DNA of 64,000 nt from Sulfitobacter albidus (GTDB lineage: Bacteria; Pseudomonadota; Alphaproteobacteria; Rhodobacterales; Rhodobacteraceae): assembly GCF_018200035.1 (NCBI RefSeq), contig NZ_CP073582.1:1-64000 (forward strand). Reading direction: 5' to 3'. Below the pieces are notes generated by a model. The model saw only the letters and a program-made list of their open reading frames with translations. It was not told the origin of the DNA and made no database searches. A program made the position numbers and the translations under genes. Below, one piece after another: positions 52,872 to 62,062 of this stretch (the first letter of the stretch is position 1; every line of letters starts with the position of its first letter).

Positions 52872-54379
52872 GCACGCTTGACGACAACATCAAGAAACTC
52901 GACGGGCATCTGTCGCGGTTCTGCGAGGGCGGCATTTCAAACAGAATTGCAGGTCAGGATTCCCCCGGCGCGGGCGGCGTTTTCCAGACACGGTCGCCGG
53001 TTGATGCTTCCATTATCTGCGATGTTGCGTGGGGGACCGCCGCCGATATCGACGCCGCAGCAGATGCGGCGCATGCGGCGTTCGGCGACTGGCGCGACAT
53101 GCCCGCGACCATGCGGCGCGCAATCCTGATCCGTATCGCCGAAGGGATCGAGGCGCGTGCCGAAGAGATCGCCCTGTGCGAGTGCTGGGATACCGGGCAG
53201 GCGCTGAAATTCATGTCCAAGGCCGCGCTGCGCGGCGCGGAGAACTTTCGCTATTTTGCCGATCAGGTGGTGCAGGCTCGCGACGGGCAGCACCTGAAAT
53301 CGCCCACACTGATGAACATCACCACCCGTGTGCCCATCGGACCTGTCGGGGTGATTACACCCTGGAACACGCCGTTCATGCTCTCGACCTGGAAAATCGC
53401 GCCGGCGCTCGCGGCCGGCTGTACGGTGGTGCACAAACCCGCCGAAGCCTCGCCTCTGACCGCGCGCCTGCTGGTTGAGATTGCCGAGGAAGCCGGGCTG
53501 CCACCCGGTGTGCTCAATACCGTGAACGGGTTTGGCGAAGAGGCAGGCGCCGCGCTCTGTGCGCACCCAAAAATCAAGGCGATCGCCTTTGTCGGAGAGA
53601 GCCGAACCGGCAGCCAGATTACCAGACAGGGCGCCGATACTCTCAAACGCAATCACCTCGAACTGGGCGGCAAAAATCCAGTGATCGTTTTTGAGGACGC
53701 CGATCTGGATCGCGCGCTCGATGCGGTGATCTTCATGATCTATTCGATAAACGGGGAGCGGTGCACCTCCTCGTCCCGCCTGTTGATACACGAGAGCATC
53801 CGCGAGGCATTCGAGGCGAAGCTGATCGCGCGTGTCAACAATATCCGGGTCGGTCACCCGCTGGATCCCGCCACCGAAATCGGTCCGCTCATCAGCCAGG
53901 AACATTTCGACAAGGTCACCGGATATTTCGACATTGCAAGGGCCGAGGGCGCGACCATTGCCGCGGGAGGCGAGGCCCTGGGCGACGCGGGCTATTTCGT
54001 GCGACCAACCCTCTTCACCCACGCGACCAATGACATGGCCATCGCGCAGGAAGAAATCTTTGGCCCTGTGCTGACGTCGATCCCCTTCGCCGATGAGGAA
54101 GAGGCGTTGCGCATCGCCAACGACATCCCCTACGGTCTGACGGGCTATGTCTGGACAAATGACCTCACGCGCGCGCTGCGTGTGACCGATCGGCTGGAAG
54201 CGGGGATGATCTGGGTGAACTCCGAAAACGTGCGCCATTTGCCGACCCCGTTTGGCGGGGTCAAGGCGTCGGGTATCGGGCGGGACGGCGGCGATTGGTC
54301 TTTTGATTTCTACATGGAGCAAAAGCACGTGGGCTTTGCCACCGGCGCGCATAAGATAACCAGATTGGGAGCCCCCTGA
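52868..54379 (+). CDS. hpaE: 5-carboxymethyl-2-hydroxymuconate-semialdehyde dehydrogenase
   Basis: A 503-residue NAD-dependent aldehyde dehydrogenase. ITPWNTPFMLSTWKIAPALAAG binds the cofactor, ELGGKNP holds the general-base glutamate and NGERCTSSSRLL the catalytic cysteine. It oxidises the ring-cleavage semialdehyde. ATG 52868 overlaps the hpaF stop; the open frame extends much further upstream but that part is the shadow of hpaF. Its stop overlaps hpaD. Confidence 0.93.
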   Translation: MSTLDDNIKKLDGHLSRFCEGGISNRIAGQDSPGAGGVFQTRSPVDASIICDVAWGTAADIDAAADAAHAAFGDWRDMPATMRRAILIRIAEGIEARAEEIALCECWDTGQALKFMSKAALRGAENFRYFADQVVQARDGQHLKSPTLMNITTRVPIGPVGVITPWNTPFMLSTWKIAPALAAGCTVVHKPAEASPLTARLLVEIAEEAGLPPGVLNTVNGFGEEAGAALCAHPKIKAIAFVGESRTGSQITRQGADTLKRNHLELGGKNPVIVFEDADLDRALDAVIFMIYSINGERCTSSSRLLIHESIREAFEAKLIARVNNIRVGHPLDPATEIGPLISQEHFDKVTGYFDIARAEGATIAAGGEALGDAGYFVRPTLFTHATNDMAIAQEEIFGPVLTSIPFADEEEALRIANDIPYGLTGYVWTNDLTRALRVTDRLEAGMIWVNSENVRHLPTPFGGVKASGIGRDGGDWSFDFYMEQKHVGFATGAHKITRLGAP

Positions 54380-55362
54380 TGCCCGTACCAGCGCCCAACC
54401 TCTACCCCGACTTCAACGTCATCCGGCTGAGCCATGTCTGTCTGAATGTCACTGATCTGGAGGTTTCGCGGAAGTTCTACACCGAAACTCTTGGCATGCA
54501 GATCACCGATGAGGATGCGACACATATCTATCTGCGCGCACTTGAGGAACGCGGTCATCACTGTGTGATCCTGCAAAAGTCCGACCAGCCCGGCACGGTC
54601 GAGGTCTTGGGGTTCAAGACCTTTGATGAGCCGGATCTGGACCGTGCGGAGGCGTATTTTGCCGCCAAGGGACGCCCTACGCAGTGGGTTGAGCGGCCGT
54701 TTCAGGGCCGCACACTGTTGACCTGCGATCCGATGGGTATCCCTTTGGAATTCTACCATCACATGGACCGGCTGCCGCCGATTCACCAGCAATACGCGCT
54801 TTACCGGGGTGTCAAACCGCTCCGGATCGATCATTTCAACTGCTTCAGCCCGGACGTCGATGCGTCGGTCGCTTTCTATTCCGATTTCGGATTTCGCGTG
54901 ACGGAATACACTGAGGATGCACAGAGCGGGCGGTTGTGGGCTGCGTGGATGCACCGCAAGGGCGGTGTGCATGATATGGCGTTTACAAGCGGCATCGGGC
55001 CGCGCCTGCATCACGTGGCGTTCTGGGTGCCCACACCCCTCAACATCATTGATCTTCTCGATTTGATGGCGACGACAGGCTATGTCGCCAATATCGAACG
55101 GGGGCCGGGGCGGCATGGGATCTCGAATGCCTTTTTTCTCTATATCCTCGATCCCGATGGCCACCGGATTGAAATCTATTGCTCGGACTATCAGACCGTC
55201 GATCCCGATCTTGAGCCGATCAAATGGGATCTGACCGATCCCCAGCGCCAGACCCTCTGGGGCGCAGCCGCGCCCGAGAGCTGGTTCAAGAACGGCAGCC
55301 CCTTTGTCGGTGTCGAAACACGCGCGCCCCAGATCACCGCAAGCCCGATCATCGCCCCGTAG
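54379..55362 (+). CDS. hpaD: 3,4-dihydroxyphenylacetate 2,3-dioxygenase (vicinal oxygen chelate type)
   Basis: A 327-residue extradiol dioxygenase that opens homoprotocatechuate. Two glyoxalase-like modules per monomer; metal ligands His152 (RIDHFN), His211 or 212 (LHHVAF) and Glu265 (RIEIYCSDY) match the spacing of the Brevibacterium and Arthrobacter enzymes, so this is the VOC type and not the LigB type of enterobacterial HpaD. Overlaps hpaE by one base. Confidence 0.93.
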   Translation: MPVPAPNLYPDFNVIRLSHVCLNVTDLEVSRKFYTETLGMQITDEDATHIYLRALEERGHHCVILQKSDQPGTVEVLGFKTFDEPDLDRAEAYFAAKGRPTQWVERPFQGRTLLTCDPMGIPLEFYHHMDRLPPIHQQYALYRGVKPLRIDHFNCFSPDVDASVAFYSDFGFRVTEYTEDAQSGRLWAAWMHRKGGVHDMAFTSGIGPRLHHVAFWVPTPLNIIDLLDLMATTGYVANIERGPGRHGISNAFFLYILDPDGHRIEIYCSDYQTVDPDLEPIKWDLTDPQRQTLWGAAAPESWFKNGSPFVGVETRAPQITASPIIAP

Positions 55363-55371
55363 GAGCCATAT

Positions 55372-56769
55372 ATGGACTGGGATGACTTTTCCCTGTGGAG
55401 CAAGCGCATCGCCGATTGGGGCGCGCAGTACCACAAGACCTTGCGCCAACGCCCGGTGCGCGCACAGACGGTGCCGGGTGCCATCGCCGCTCAGCTGCCC
55501 GGCGGCCCGCCGGTGAAGCCCGAACCAATGGCCGATATCCTGAGCGATTTCGAGGACATCGTCATGCCCGGCATGACCCATTGGCAGCATCCGCGCTTCT
55601 TTGCGTATTTTCCGGCCAATGCCGCCCCTCCGTCGATGCTGGCCGAACAGCTGGTCAACACGGTCGCGGCGCAATGCATGCTGTGGCAGACCTCTCCGGC
55701 GGCGACCGAGGTCGAGGGTCTGATGATCGACTGGATGCGGCAGGCGCTGGGGCTCGACGCGGGATTTACCGGTGTGATCCAGGACAGCGCGTCTTCGGCC
55801 ACTCTCTCGGCGGTGCTGACGATGCGCGAACGGGCGACCGGTTATACCGGGAACCGTGCGGGACTGTCGGGTAAGGGGCATCTGCGGATCTATTGCTCGG
55901 ATCAGGTACATTCCTCGATTGACCGTGCGGCATGGGTCGCGGGTATCGGGCAGGACAATCTGGTCAAGATTGCGGGTACCGGACCGCGCTACGCGATGGA
56001 TGCGGGTGCGCTGGATCGGGCGATCCGCGCGGATCTTGACGCGGGCCACACCCCGGCGGGGCTGATTGCGATTACCGGGGGCACCGGAGTGGGTGCGTGT
56101 GACGATCTTGCCGCGGTGCTGCGCGTGGCCCTCGCGCACGGGCTCTATACCCATCTGGATGCCGCCTGGGCTGGATCAGCGATGATCTGCCCCGAAATCC
56201 GTGCGAAATTCTGGCGTGGTGTGGACGGTTTCGACAGCATCGTGTTCAACCCGCACAAATGGCTTGGCGCGCAATTCGATTGCTCGATCCAGTTCCTGCG
56301 CGACGCTGCCCCGCAGCTCAACACGCTCAAGATCGAGCCGGAGTACCTCAAGACGTCGGGCGATGTGGTCACCAACTATTCGGAATGGACAATCCCGCTT
56401 GGCCGCCGGTTTCGCGCGCTCAAACTGTGGTTCCTGATCCGCGCCTACGGGCTGGAGGGGCTGCAAGCCCGCATTCGGAACCATATCAACTGGGCCGAAG
56501 AACTGTGCGAAAAACTGCGCGCCCTGCCGGGATTCGAAATCACGAGCGAGCCGATTTTCAGCCTGTTCAGCTTCAGGTGTCCGGGGGATGACGCGATGCA
56601 GCAACGGCTGGTGGACGCGATCAACGATGACGGGCGCATCTATCTGACCCAAGGCGCGCTTGCCGGTCGGCGCATCATTCGGGTGCAGGTCGGTCAGTTC
56701 GACTGTACCCGCGAAGACGTGATGATGGTCAAGACGGTCGTGCGCGACATATGGGAGAAGGTGCAATGA
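55372..56769 (+). CDS. aromatic-L-amino-acid decarboxylase
   Basis: A 465-residue group II PLP decarboxylase. HPRFFAYFPANAAPPSMLAE is the substrate-pocket signature, YTHLDAAWAGSA the Asp region, and the PLP lysine is Lys296 in FNPHKWLGAQFDCS. It decarboxylates tyrosine, DOPA, phenylalanine or tryptophan. It lies inside the homoprotocatechuate operon, nine bases after hpaD and overlapping hpaG, suggesting that DOPA or tyrosine is fed through dopamine or tyramine into 3,4-dihydroxyphenylacetate. No amine oxidase or aldehyde dehydrogenase for that aldehyde is obvious in the window. Confidence 0.92.
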   Translation: MDWDDFSLWSKRIADWGAQYHKTLRQRPVRAQTVPGAIAAQLPGGPPVKPEPMADILSDFEDIVMPGMTHWQHPRFFAYFPANAAPPSMLAEQLVNTVAAQCMLWQTSPAATEVEGLMIDWMRQALGLDAGFTGVIQDSASSATLSAVLTMRERATGYTGNRAGLSGKGHLRIYCSDQVHSSIDRAAWVAGIGQDNLVKIAGTGPRYAMDAGALDRAIRADLDAGHTPAGLIAITGGTGVGACDDLAAVLRVALAHGLYTHLDAAWAGSAMICPEIRAKFWRGVDGFDSIVFNPHKWLGAQFDCSIQFLRDAAPQLNTLKIEPEYLKTSGDVVTNYSEWTIPLGRRFRALKLWFLIRAYGLEGLQARIRNHINWAEELCEKLRALPGFEITSEPIFSLFSFRCPGDDAMQQRLVDAINDDGRIYLTQGALAGRRIIRVQVGQFDCTREDVMMVKTVVRDIWEKVQ

Positions 56770-57617
56770 AATTTGCGAGCTACACAAGCAACGGTGAGCG
56801 CCACTACGGCGCGGTGACCGACACCGGCATGATTGCGCTGCGACAGGACCATCCGCAGTGGTCAACGCTCTTCGAGGCCGTATGCGCGGGCGGGCTGGGG
56901 ACACTGGCGCAATCTGCGCAGAGTCGTGCTGTCACGCACACCGATTTCAGCTATGACATGGTGCTGCCAGACGCGCGGCGCATTCTTTGTGTCGGTGTGA
57001 ATTTCCCCGACCGCAACGCCGAATACAAGGACGGCAGCGCGCAGCCCAAATACATGTCGCTCTTTCCCCGCTTTGCCTCGGGCTTTACCGGCCATGACCG
57101 GCCCCTGATCCGCCCGCCCGAAAGTGACCAGCTTGACTACGAGGGGGAGGTTGCCATCGTGATCGGCAAAGGTGGACGGCGCATCGCGCAGGCCGATGCC
57201 TACGACCACATCGCGGCGCTGACCCTGTGCAACGAAGGTACGATCCGCGATTGGGTGCGCCACGCAAAATTCAACGTCACACAGGGCAAGAACTGGGATC
57301 GTTCCGGCGCGATGGGCCCTTGGCTGGTGCCATTCACCGATGCCGCGCAGCTTGATGACGCGCGCATCATCACCCGCGTGAACGGCGAGGTCCGGCAGGA
57401 CGATCTGCTGAGCCGCATGATGCATCCCATCCGGCGCGAGATCGAATATATCTCAACCTTCATGACGCTGGCGCCGGGGGATATCATCGTGACCGGCACC
57501 CCCACCGGATCAGGTGCGCGGCTGGACCCCCCGCAATTCCTCAAACCCGGCGACACGGTCGAGGTTGAGGTGGCGGGTATCGGTATCCTGCGCAATACCG
57601 TCGAGGATGAGGGATGA
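56766..57617 (+). CDS. hpaG: fumarylacetoacetate hydrolase-family decarboxylase/isomerase
   Basis: A 283-residue FAH-superfamily enzyme, the likely 5-oxopent-3-ene-1,2,5-tricarboxylate decarboxylase. ILCVGVNFPDRNAEYKDG opens the catalytic domain, YEGEVAIVIGKGGRRI holds the metal-binding glutamates and DIIVTGTPTGSGARLDPP closes it. ATG 56766 overlaps the decarboxylase stop and its own stop overlaps hpaH. A single rather than duplicated HpaG domain. Confidence 0.87.
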   Translation: MKFASYTSNGERHYGAVTDTGMIALRQDHPQWSTLFEAVCAGGLGTLAQSAQSRAVTHTDFSYDMVLPDARRILCVGVNFPDRNAEYKDGSAQPKYMSLFPRFASGFTGHDRPLIRPPESDQLDYEGEVAIVIGKGGRRIAQADAYDHIAALTLCNEGTIRDWVRHAKFNVTQGKNWDRSGAMGPWLVPFTDAAQLDDARIITRVNGEVRQDDLLSRMMHPIRREIEYISTFMTLAPGDIIVTGTPTGSGARLDPPQFLKPGDTVEVEVAGIGILRNTVEDEG

Positions 57618-58413
57618 CGCCCGTCGATCACGAACGCGCAGCCGCTGATTTGCTTGAGGCAGAAGCGACCGGCACACAGATCGGGTTGCTGAGCTTGCGC
57701 CATCCGGAGATGACGATGGATGACGCCTATGCCATTCAGAATGCTCTCTACCGGGCCAAGCTGGCACAGGGGCGTCGCGTCGTTGGCTGGAAAATCGGAC
57801 TGACGTCCAAGGCGATGCAGGCCGCCCTGGGTATCGACATCCCGATAGCGGGATTCTGTTTGACGACATGGCTTTCGAGAATGGCGCAACCGTTCCACAG
57901 GGCCGGTTTATTCAGCCGCGTATCGAGGCGGAGATCGCGTTCGTCATGAAGGGCGAGGTCGGCGGCACAGATGTGACCCGGTCCCAGATCCTTGCGGCGA
58001 CCGATTGCGTCGTCCCCGCGATCGAGATTCTCGATACACGGGTCGTGCGGGCGGACCCCGCCACCGGACAGACGCGCCGGATCTTTGACACCATCAGCGA
58101 CAACGCCGCCAACGCGGGTTTTGTGCTGGGTCGCGCGCGGCACGGGGTACATGATGTCGACCTCCGGCGCGTCGGGGTCATCACCCACCGCAACGGTGAG
58201 GTTGAGGAAACCGGGCTGGGTGCCGGGGTGTTGGACGATCCCGTGCAAAGTGTCGTCTGGCTTGCCCGCCGGATGGCGCAATACGGCCAATCCATCGCAC
58301 CGGGACAGGTGATCCTGTCGGGCAGCTTTATCCGGCCCATCGAATGCCCGCGCGGGAGCGAGATACGTGCGGATTTCGGCGACTTCGGGCAGGTCGATAT
58401 CGCCTTTGCCTGA
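57614..58413 (+). CDS. hpaH: 2-oxo-hept-3-ene-1,7-dioate hydratase (frameshifted)
   Basis: A 266-residue hydratase after repair, matching the family length. ADLLEAEATGTQIGLLSLRHP and VVGWKIGLTSKAMQAALGI are diagnostic of HpaH. The frame breaks in the C run 57841-57843, where DIPDSGILFDDMAFENG is expected, and resumes with RFIQPRIEAEIAFVMKGE, holding the metal-binding Glu residues. Last step before aldol cleavage; hpaI is not in the window. Confidence 0.87.
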
Positions 58414-58619
58414 AAGCCTTGCGGTGAGGCACCTTCCGGCTCCCGTGCAAGGGTCGTGGCGAAATTCTGCTTGGGGCTTGGCGACGGACTGCCACGAGAT
58501 GTGGCCGTTGCGCATATTCCCGATCCACTGGAACCGGACGGTGGCGTATCCTCATCGCAGGCTCGGGAGGAGTCGATTTTCATCGCGAAACGGGCAGAAG
58601 CCCGATCTGGGAGGATAAG

Positions 58620-59606
58620 ATGTTTGAAGGTATCTGTCGTGGGCCGCGTGGCCTGCTAGGCACGGCTGTCATTGTTGCGCTGGGTCTGGGCGCGCCCGCG
58701 TTGGCGCAAGAGCAGCTGTCGATCGCGACCGGTGGCACCGGCGGGACGTACTACCCTGTCGGCGGCGGTCTGGCAGAGGTGTTCAACAATCACGTCGAGG
58801 GGTATTCGGCCACCGCAGAGGTGACCGGTGCATCGGTCGAGAACATGGGTCTGATCGCCACCGGCGACGCAGACCTTGCCATCGCCCTGGCCGACACGGT
58901 CGCCCAGGCCTACACCGGCACGGGTAAATTCGAAGGCCAGCAGCTGGAGATGGTGCGCGGGTTGGCGTCGCTGTATGCCAACATGGTGCACATCGTGGCG
59001 CTCAAGAGCAGCGGCATCACGACGCTTGAGGATCTGCGCGGCAAACGCGTGTCGATCGGCGCGCCCGGATCCGGGACCGAAGTCAACACCGGTGCCATTC
59101 TCGAAGCGAACGGGATCACATATGACGACATCGATGAACAGCGTCTGAACTTCAATGAAACCGCCGATGCGCTGGCAAACGGCGATATCGACGCGGGCTT
59201 CTGGTCAGTCGGTGCGCCGACCTCGTCGATCCTTAACCTGGCGACAACGCAGGATATCGTCATCATCGAGCTGACGCAGGCCGAGCTTGACGCTGCGATG
59301 GCTGCGGATGAAACCTTTGCCGTAACCACCCTCCCCGGTGGCAGCTATACCGGTATCGATGCCGATATCGCGGTTCTGGGCATCCCCAACGTGCTGACGG
59401 TATCGTCGGAAATGTCGGACGATCTGGCCTACGCGCTGACCAAGGCGATGTTTGAAAATATTGCCGATGTTCAGGCCGTCCACCCCGCCGCCAACGAGAC
59501 GACGATCGAATTCACGATGTCCGCGACACCGGTCCCGCTGCACGCTGGAGCATTGCGCTACTACGACGAAGTCGGTGCAACCGTGCCGGACGATCTGCGC
59601 GAATGA
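58620..59606 (+). CDS. TAXI-family TRAP transporter solute-binding protein
   Basis: A 328-residue periplasmic binding protein with a signal peptide (residues 1-29, ending APALA). IATGGTGGTYYPVGGGLAEV is the TAXI signature and NFNETADALANGDIDAGFW the second lobe. It delivers a substrate, usually a carboxylate or amino acid, to the fused permease two genes on. The preceding 206-bp gap holds no clear promoter. Being next to hpa, it may import an aromatic acid, but this is only proximity. Confidence 0.92.
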   Translation: MFEGICRGPRGLLGTAVIVALGLGAPALAQEQLSIATGGTGGTYYPVGGGLAEVFNNHVEGYSATAEVTGASVENMGLIATGDADLAIALADTVAQAYTGTGKFEGQQLEMVRGLASLYANMVHIVALKSSGITTLEDLRGKRVSIGAPGSGTEVNTGAILEANGITYDDIDEQRLNFNETADALANGDIDAGFWSVGAPTSSILNLATTQDIVIIELTQAELDAAMAADETFAVTTLPGGSYTGIDADIAVLGIPNVLTVSSEMSDDLAYALTKAMFENIADVQAVHPAANETTIEFTMSATPVPLHAGALRYYDEVGATVPDDLRE

Positions 59607-60073
59607 TCCGTGCCTTTCGGGGAGGGCTGGTTGCCCTCCTCGTATCGGCCTTTGGCGCGTTGGCCGATGATCTTGTGGCAACCCGGGTGGCGGACGGTGC
59701 AGAACTTGCACGATTTTCCGTGCCCCAGGGCAGCGGTTGGTGTGTTTTGTGGCATCACTCCGTCAAGGGGTTCGAGGTTTCAGATTGTTACGAAAATCGT
59801 GCGGGCCGCATGGTTCTGGTCTGGTCTCACCTACCTGATTTTGCCGCCGGGCTGGATCATATCCCCGGACGCGGCATCCAGACCTCCGACGGTGCGGGCG
59901 GCTACTTCATTCGCAATATCAACGAGGCTGTCCCGGGTGACGCCTATATCCTGCGCCCGGGCCTTGGCCCTGTCGATCACCGGCTTCGGGTGGGTGCGCA
60001 AACAGTATCACTTTCGGCGATTGCCCCACGCGCGCGTGTGCGGATCGCCCTCGTAGGACAGGTGGAAAAATGA
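59603..60073 (+). CDS. DUF1850 protein
   Basis: A 156-residue protein with an N-terminal hydrophobic segment (LVALLVSAFGALA, likely signal peptide) and a compact C-terminal domain with WHHSVKGFEVSDCYE and GPVDHRLRVGAQTVSLS. It matches DUF1850, usually encoded between TAXI binding protein and TRAP permease. It overlaps both neighbours (ATGA). Probably a periplasmic accessory part of the transporter. Confidence 0.83.
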   Translation: MIRAFRGGLVALLVSAFGALADDLVATRVADGAELARFSVPQGSGWCVLWHHSVKGFEVSDCYENRAGRMVLVWSHLPDFAAGLDHIPGRGIQTSDGAGGYFIRNINEAVPGDAYILRPGLGPVDHRLRVGAQTVSLSAIAPRARVRIALVGQVEK

Positions 60074-62058
60074 CGTCACCGGTTGAAATCGAACGCCCCG
60101 AAGTATCCCAGCCAGCGCTTGTGCTGCGGGCGATTACCGTGATCGGAATCGCGCTTTCGCTGTTCCAGCTCTACACTGCAGGGGTACAGCCGCTGGGCCT
60201 GTTTTTCCAGCGGCCGATCCATCTCGGCTTTGTGCTGGTTCTATGTTTTCTGATTTATCCGGCGTTTGGTCGCCACCGTGCGCGCGGCGTTCTGGGGTGG
60301 GGCATCGACGGTACGTTGATCGCCCTGGGGGCGCTTGCGGGCGCATGGGTGCCGTTGAATATCGACACTATCGCCAATCAGGTTTTCCCGCGCGATATCG
60401 ACGTGTGGATCGGGGTTGTAACCATCCTCGTGGTGCTTGAGGCCGCGCGCCGGGCGGTCGGCCTCGGCATGACGTTGATCGGCGCGTTCTTTGTTGTGTA
60501 TGCCTTTGCGGGCAGTCGGGGTGAGCTGCCGTTTCTGGCAGACTGGATGCCGGGCATCATGAACCATCGCGGCTATTCGCTTGAGCGTCTGGCCAGCCAG
60601 ATGACCCTTGGAGCCGAAGGGATCTTTGGCATCCCGCTGGGGGTTGCCGCGACATTCGTCTTCATCTTCGTGCTGTTCGGTGCCTTTCTCGAAGTCACAG
60701 GCGCGGGCAAGTTCTTTATCGATCTGGCCTATGCGGCGGCGGGCAAGCAGCGCGGCGGGCCTGCCAAGGCAGCGGTGATCGCGAGTGCGGGCATGGGCTC
60801 GATTTCCGGGTCTGCCATCGCCAATGTTGTCACGACCGGTGCCTTCACCATTCCGCTGATGAAAAAGCTCGGCTACCGCCCTGCGCAGGCGGGCGGGATC
60901 GAGGCCGCCGCCTCGACCGGGGGCCAGATCATGCCACCGCTCATGGGGGCAGGTGCCTTTTTGATGAGCGAATTCACGCAGGTGCCATATGTCGATATCG
61001 TGCTGGTTTCGATTTTCCCTGCGGTTCTGTATTTTGGTACGGTGTATCTGCTTGTGCATATTGCCGCCGTCAAACAGGGTATGACCGGACTGAGTGCCGA
61101 AGAACTGCCAAGCGTGCGCGCGGTCATGGCCGAAGGGTGGCATTTCCTGCTGCCGTTGGTGGCGCTGGTTGCGCTGCTGGTGGCGGGATATTCGCCGATG
61201 CGGGTTGGATTTTATGCGATCCTGTCGATCATTGCCGCCGCTTCCGCGCGCGCCATGTGGTGCTATGTCGCTGACGGTCCGACGGTGGCGGGGTTCGTTG
61301 CGATGTGTCGGCGCGGGGTGGCCCTGACGCTTGAGGCGCTTGACCTTGGCGCGCGCAATGCCGTCGCCGTCTCGGTGGCCTGCGCCGTTGCAGGCATCAT
61401 TGTCGGCGTGGTTGGTCTGACCGGTCTGGGGCTGAAATTCTCGGCCATGATGATCGCCTTTTCGGGGGGCAATATCGTGCTGGCCCTCATCCTTGTCCTG
61501 CTGGCCAGCCTGGTGCTGGGCATGGGGCTGCCGGTCACGGCGGCCTATATTGTGCTGATCATTCTGGTGGGGCCGGCGCTGACCGAGCAGTTTGGCATTC
61601 CTTTGTTGATCGCACATCTGGTGGTTTTCTGGTATTCACAAGACAGTAACGTGACCCCGCCCGTCGCACTGGCAGGTTTTGCCGGCGCCGCCATTGCGGG
61701 TTCAAAACCGATGGAAACGAGCGTTCAGGCATGGAAATACGCCAAGGGGCTGTATCTGATCCCGCTGTTCATGGTGTTCAACGAGGAAATCATCCTCGGG
61801 GGGCCGGTTCCCATGGTGATCTGGAGCGGTGCGATTGCGATTCTTGGCCTCGTGGCCTTTGCTGCCGCACTCGAAGGATATCTGTGGGGGCCCATGCCGA
61901 TCTGGATGCGGATCCTTTTGGTGCCGGGTGTCGTCGCATTGTTCTGGCCGGATCTGACGGTCGAGATCGCCGGGGCAATCCTCATCGGTGGTCTGCTTGC
62001 CTTGAACTGGGCGCAGGCGCGCGGGGCGCCGTCCACACCGGGTGCACAGAAGGCCTGA
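60070..62058 (+). CDS. TRAP transporter fused permease (DctQM type)
   Basis: A 662-residue polytopic permease in which the small and large TRAP subunits are fused, as is usual for TAXI systems. The N-terminal quarter has about four hydrophobic segments, the rest about twelve, with the conserved GMGSISGSAIANVVTTGAF and ASTGGQIMPPLMGAGAF loops. It uses an ion gradient rather than ATP. Its stop is four bases before the kinase gene. Confidence 0.93.
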   Translation: MTSPVEIERPEVSQPALVLRAITVIGIALSLFQLYTAGVQPLGLFFQRPIHLGFVLVLCFLIYPAFGRHRARGVLGWGIDGTLIALGALAGAWVPLNIDTIANQVFPRDIDVWIGVVTILVVLEAARRAVGLGMTLIGAFFVVYAFAGSRGELPFLADWMPGIMNHRGYSLERLASQMTLGAEGIFGIPLGVAATFVFIFVLFGAFLEVTGAGKFFIDLAYAAAGKQRGGPAKAAVIASAGMGSISGSAIANVVTTGAFTIPLMKKLGYRPAQAGGIEAAASTGGQIMPPLMGAGAFLMSEFTQVPYVDIVLVSIFPAVLYFGTVYLLVHIAAVKQGMTGLSAEELPSVRAVMAEGWHFLLPLVALVALLVAGYSPMRVGFYAILSIIAAASARAMWCYVADGPTVAGFVAMCRRGVALTLEALDLGARNAVAVSVACAVAGIIVGVVGLTGLGLKFSAMMIAFSGGNIVLALILVLLASLVLGMGLPVTAAYIVLIILVGPALTEQFGIPLLIAHLVVFWYSQDSNVTPPVALAGFAGAAIAGSKPMETSVQAWKYAKGLYLIPLFMVFNEEIILGGPVPMVIWSGAIAILGLVAFAAALEGYLWGPMPIWMRILLVPGVVALFWPDLTVEIAGAILIGGLLALNWAQARGAPSTPGAQKA

Positions 62059-62062
62059 GGCG

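Noticed and set aside
58414..58619. Sigma-54 promoter before the TAXI gene
   Set aside because: TTGGCGACGGACTGCC has GG and GC separated by nine bases instead of ten and lacks the usual flanks.
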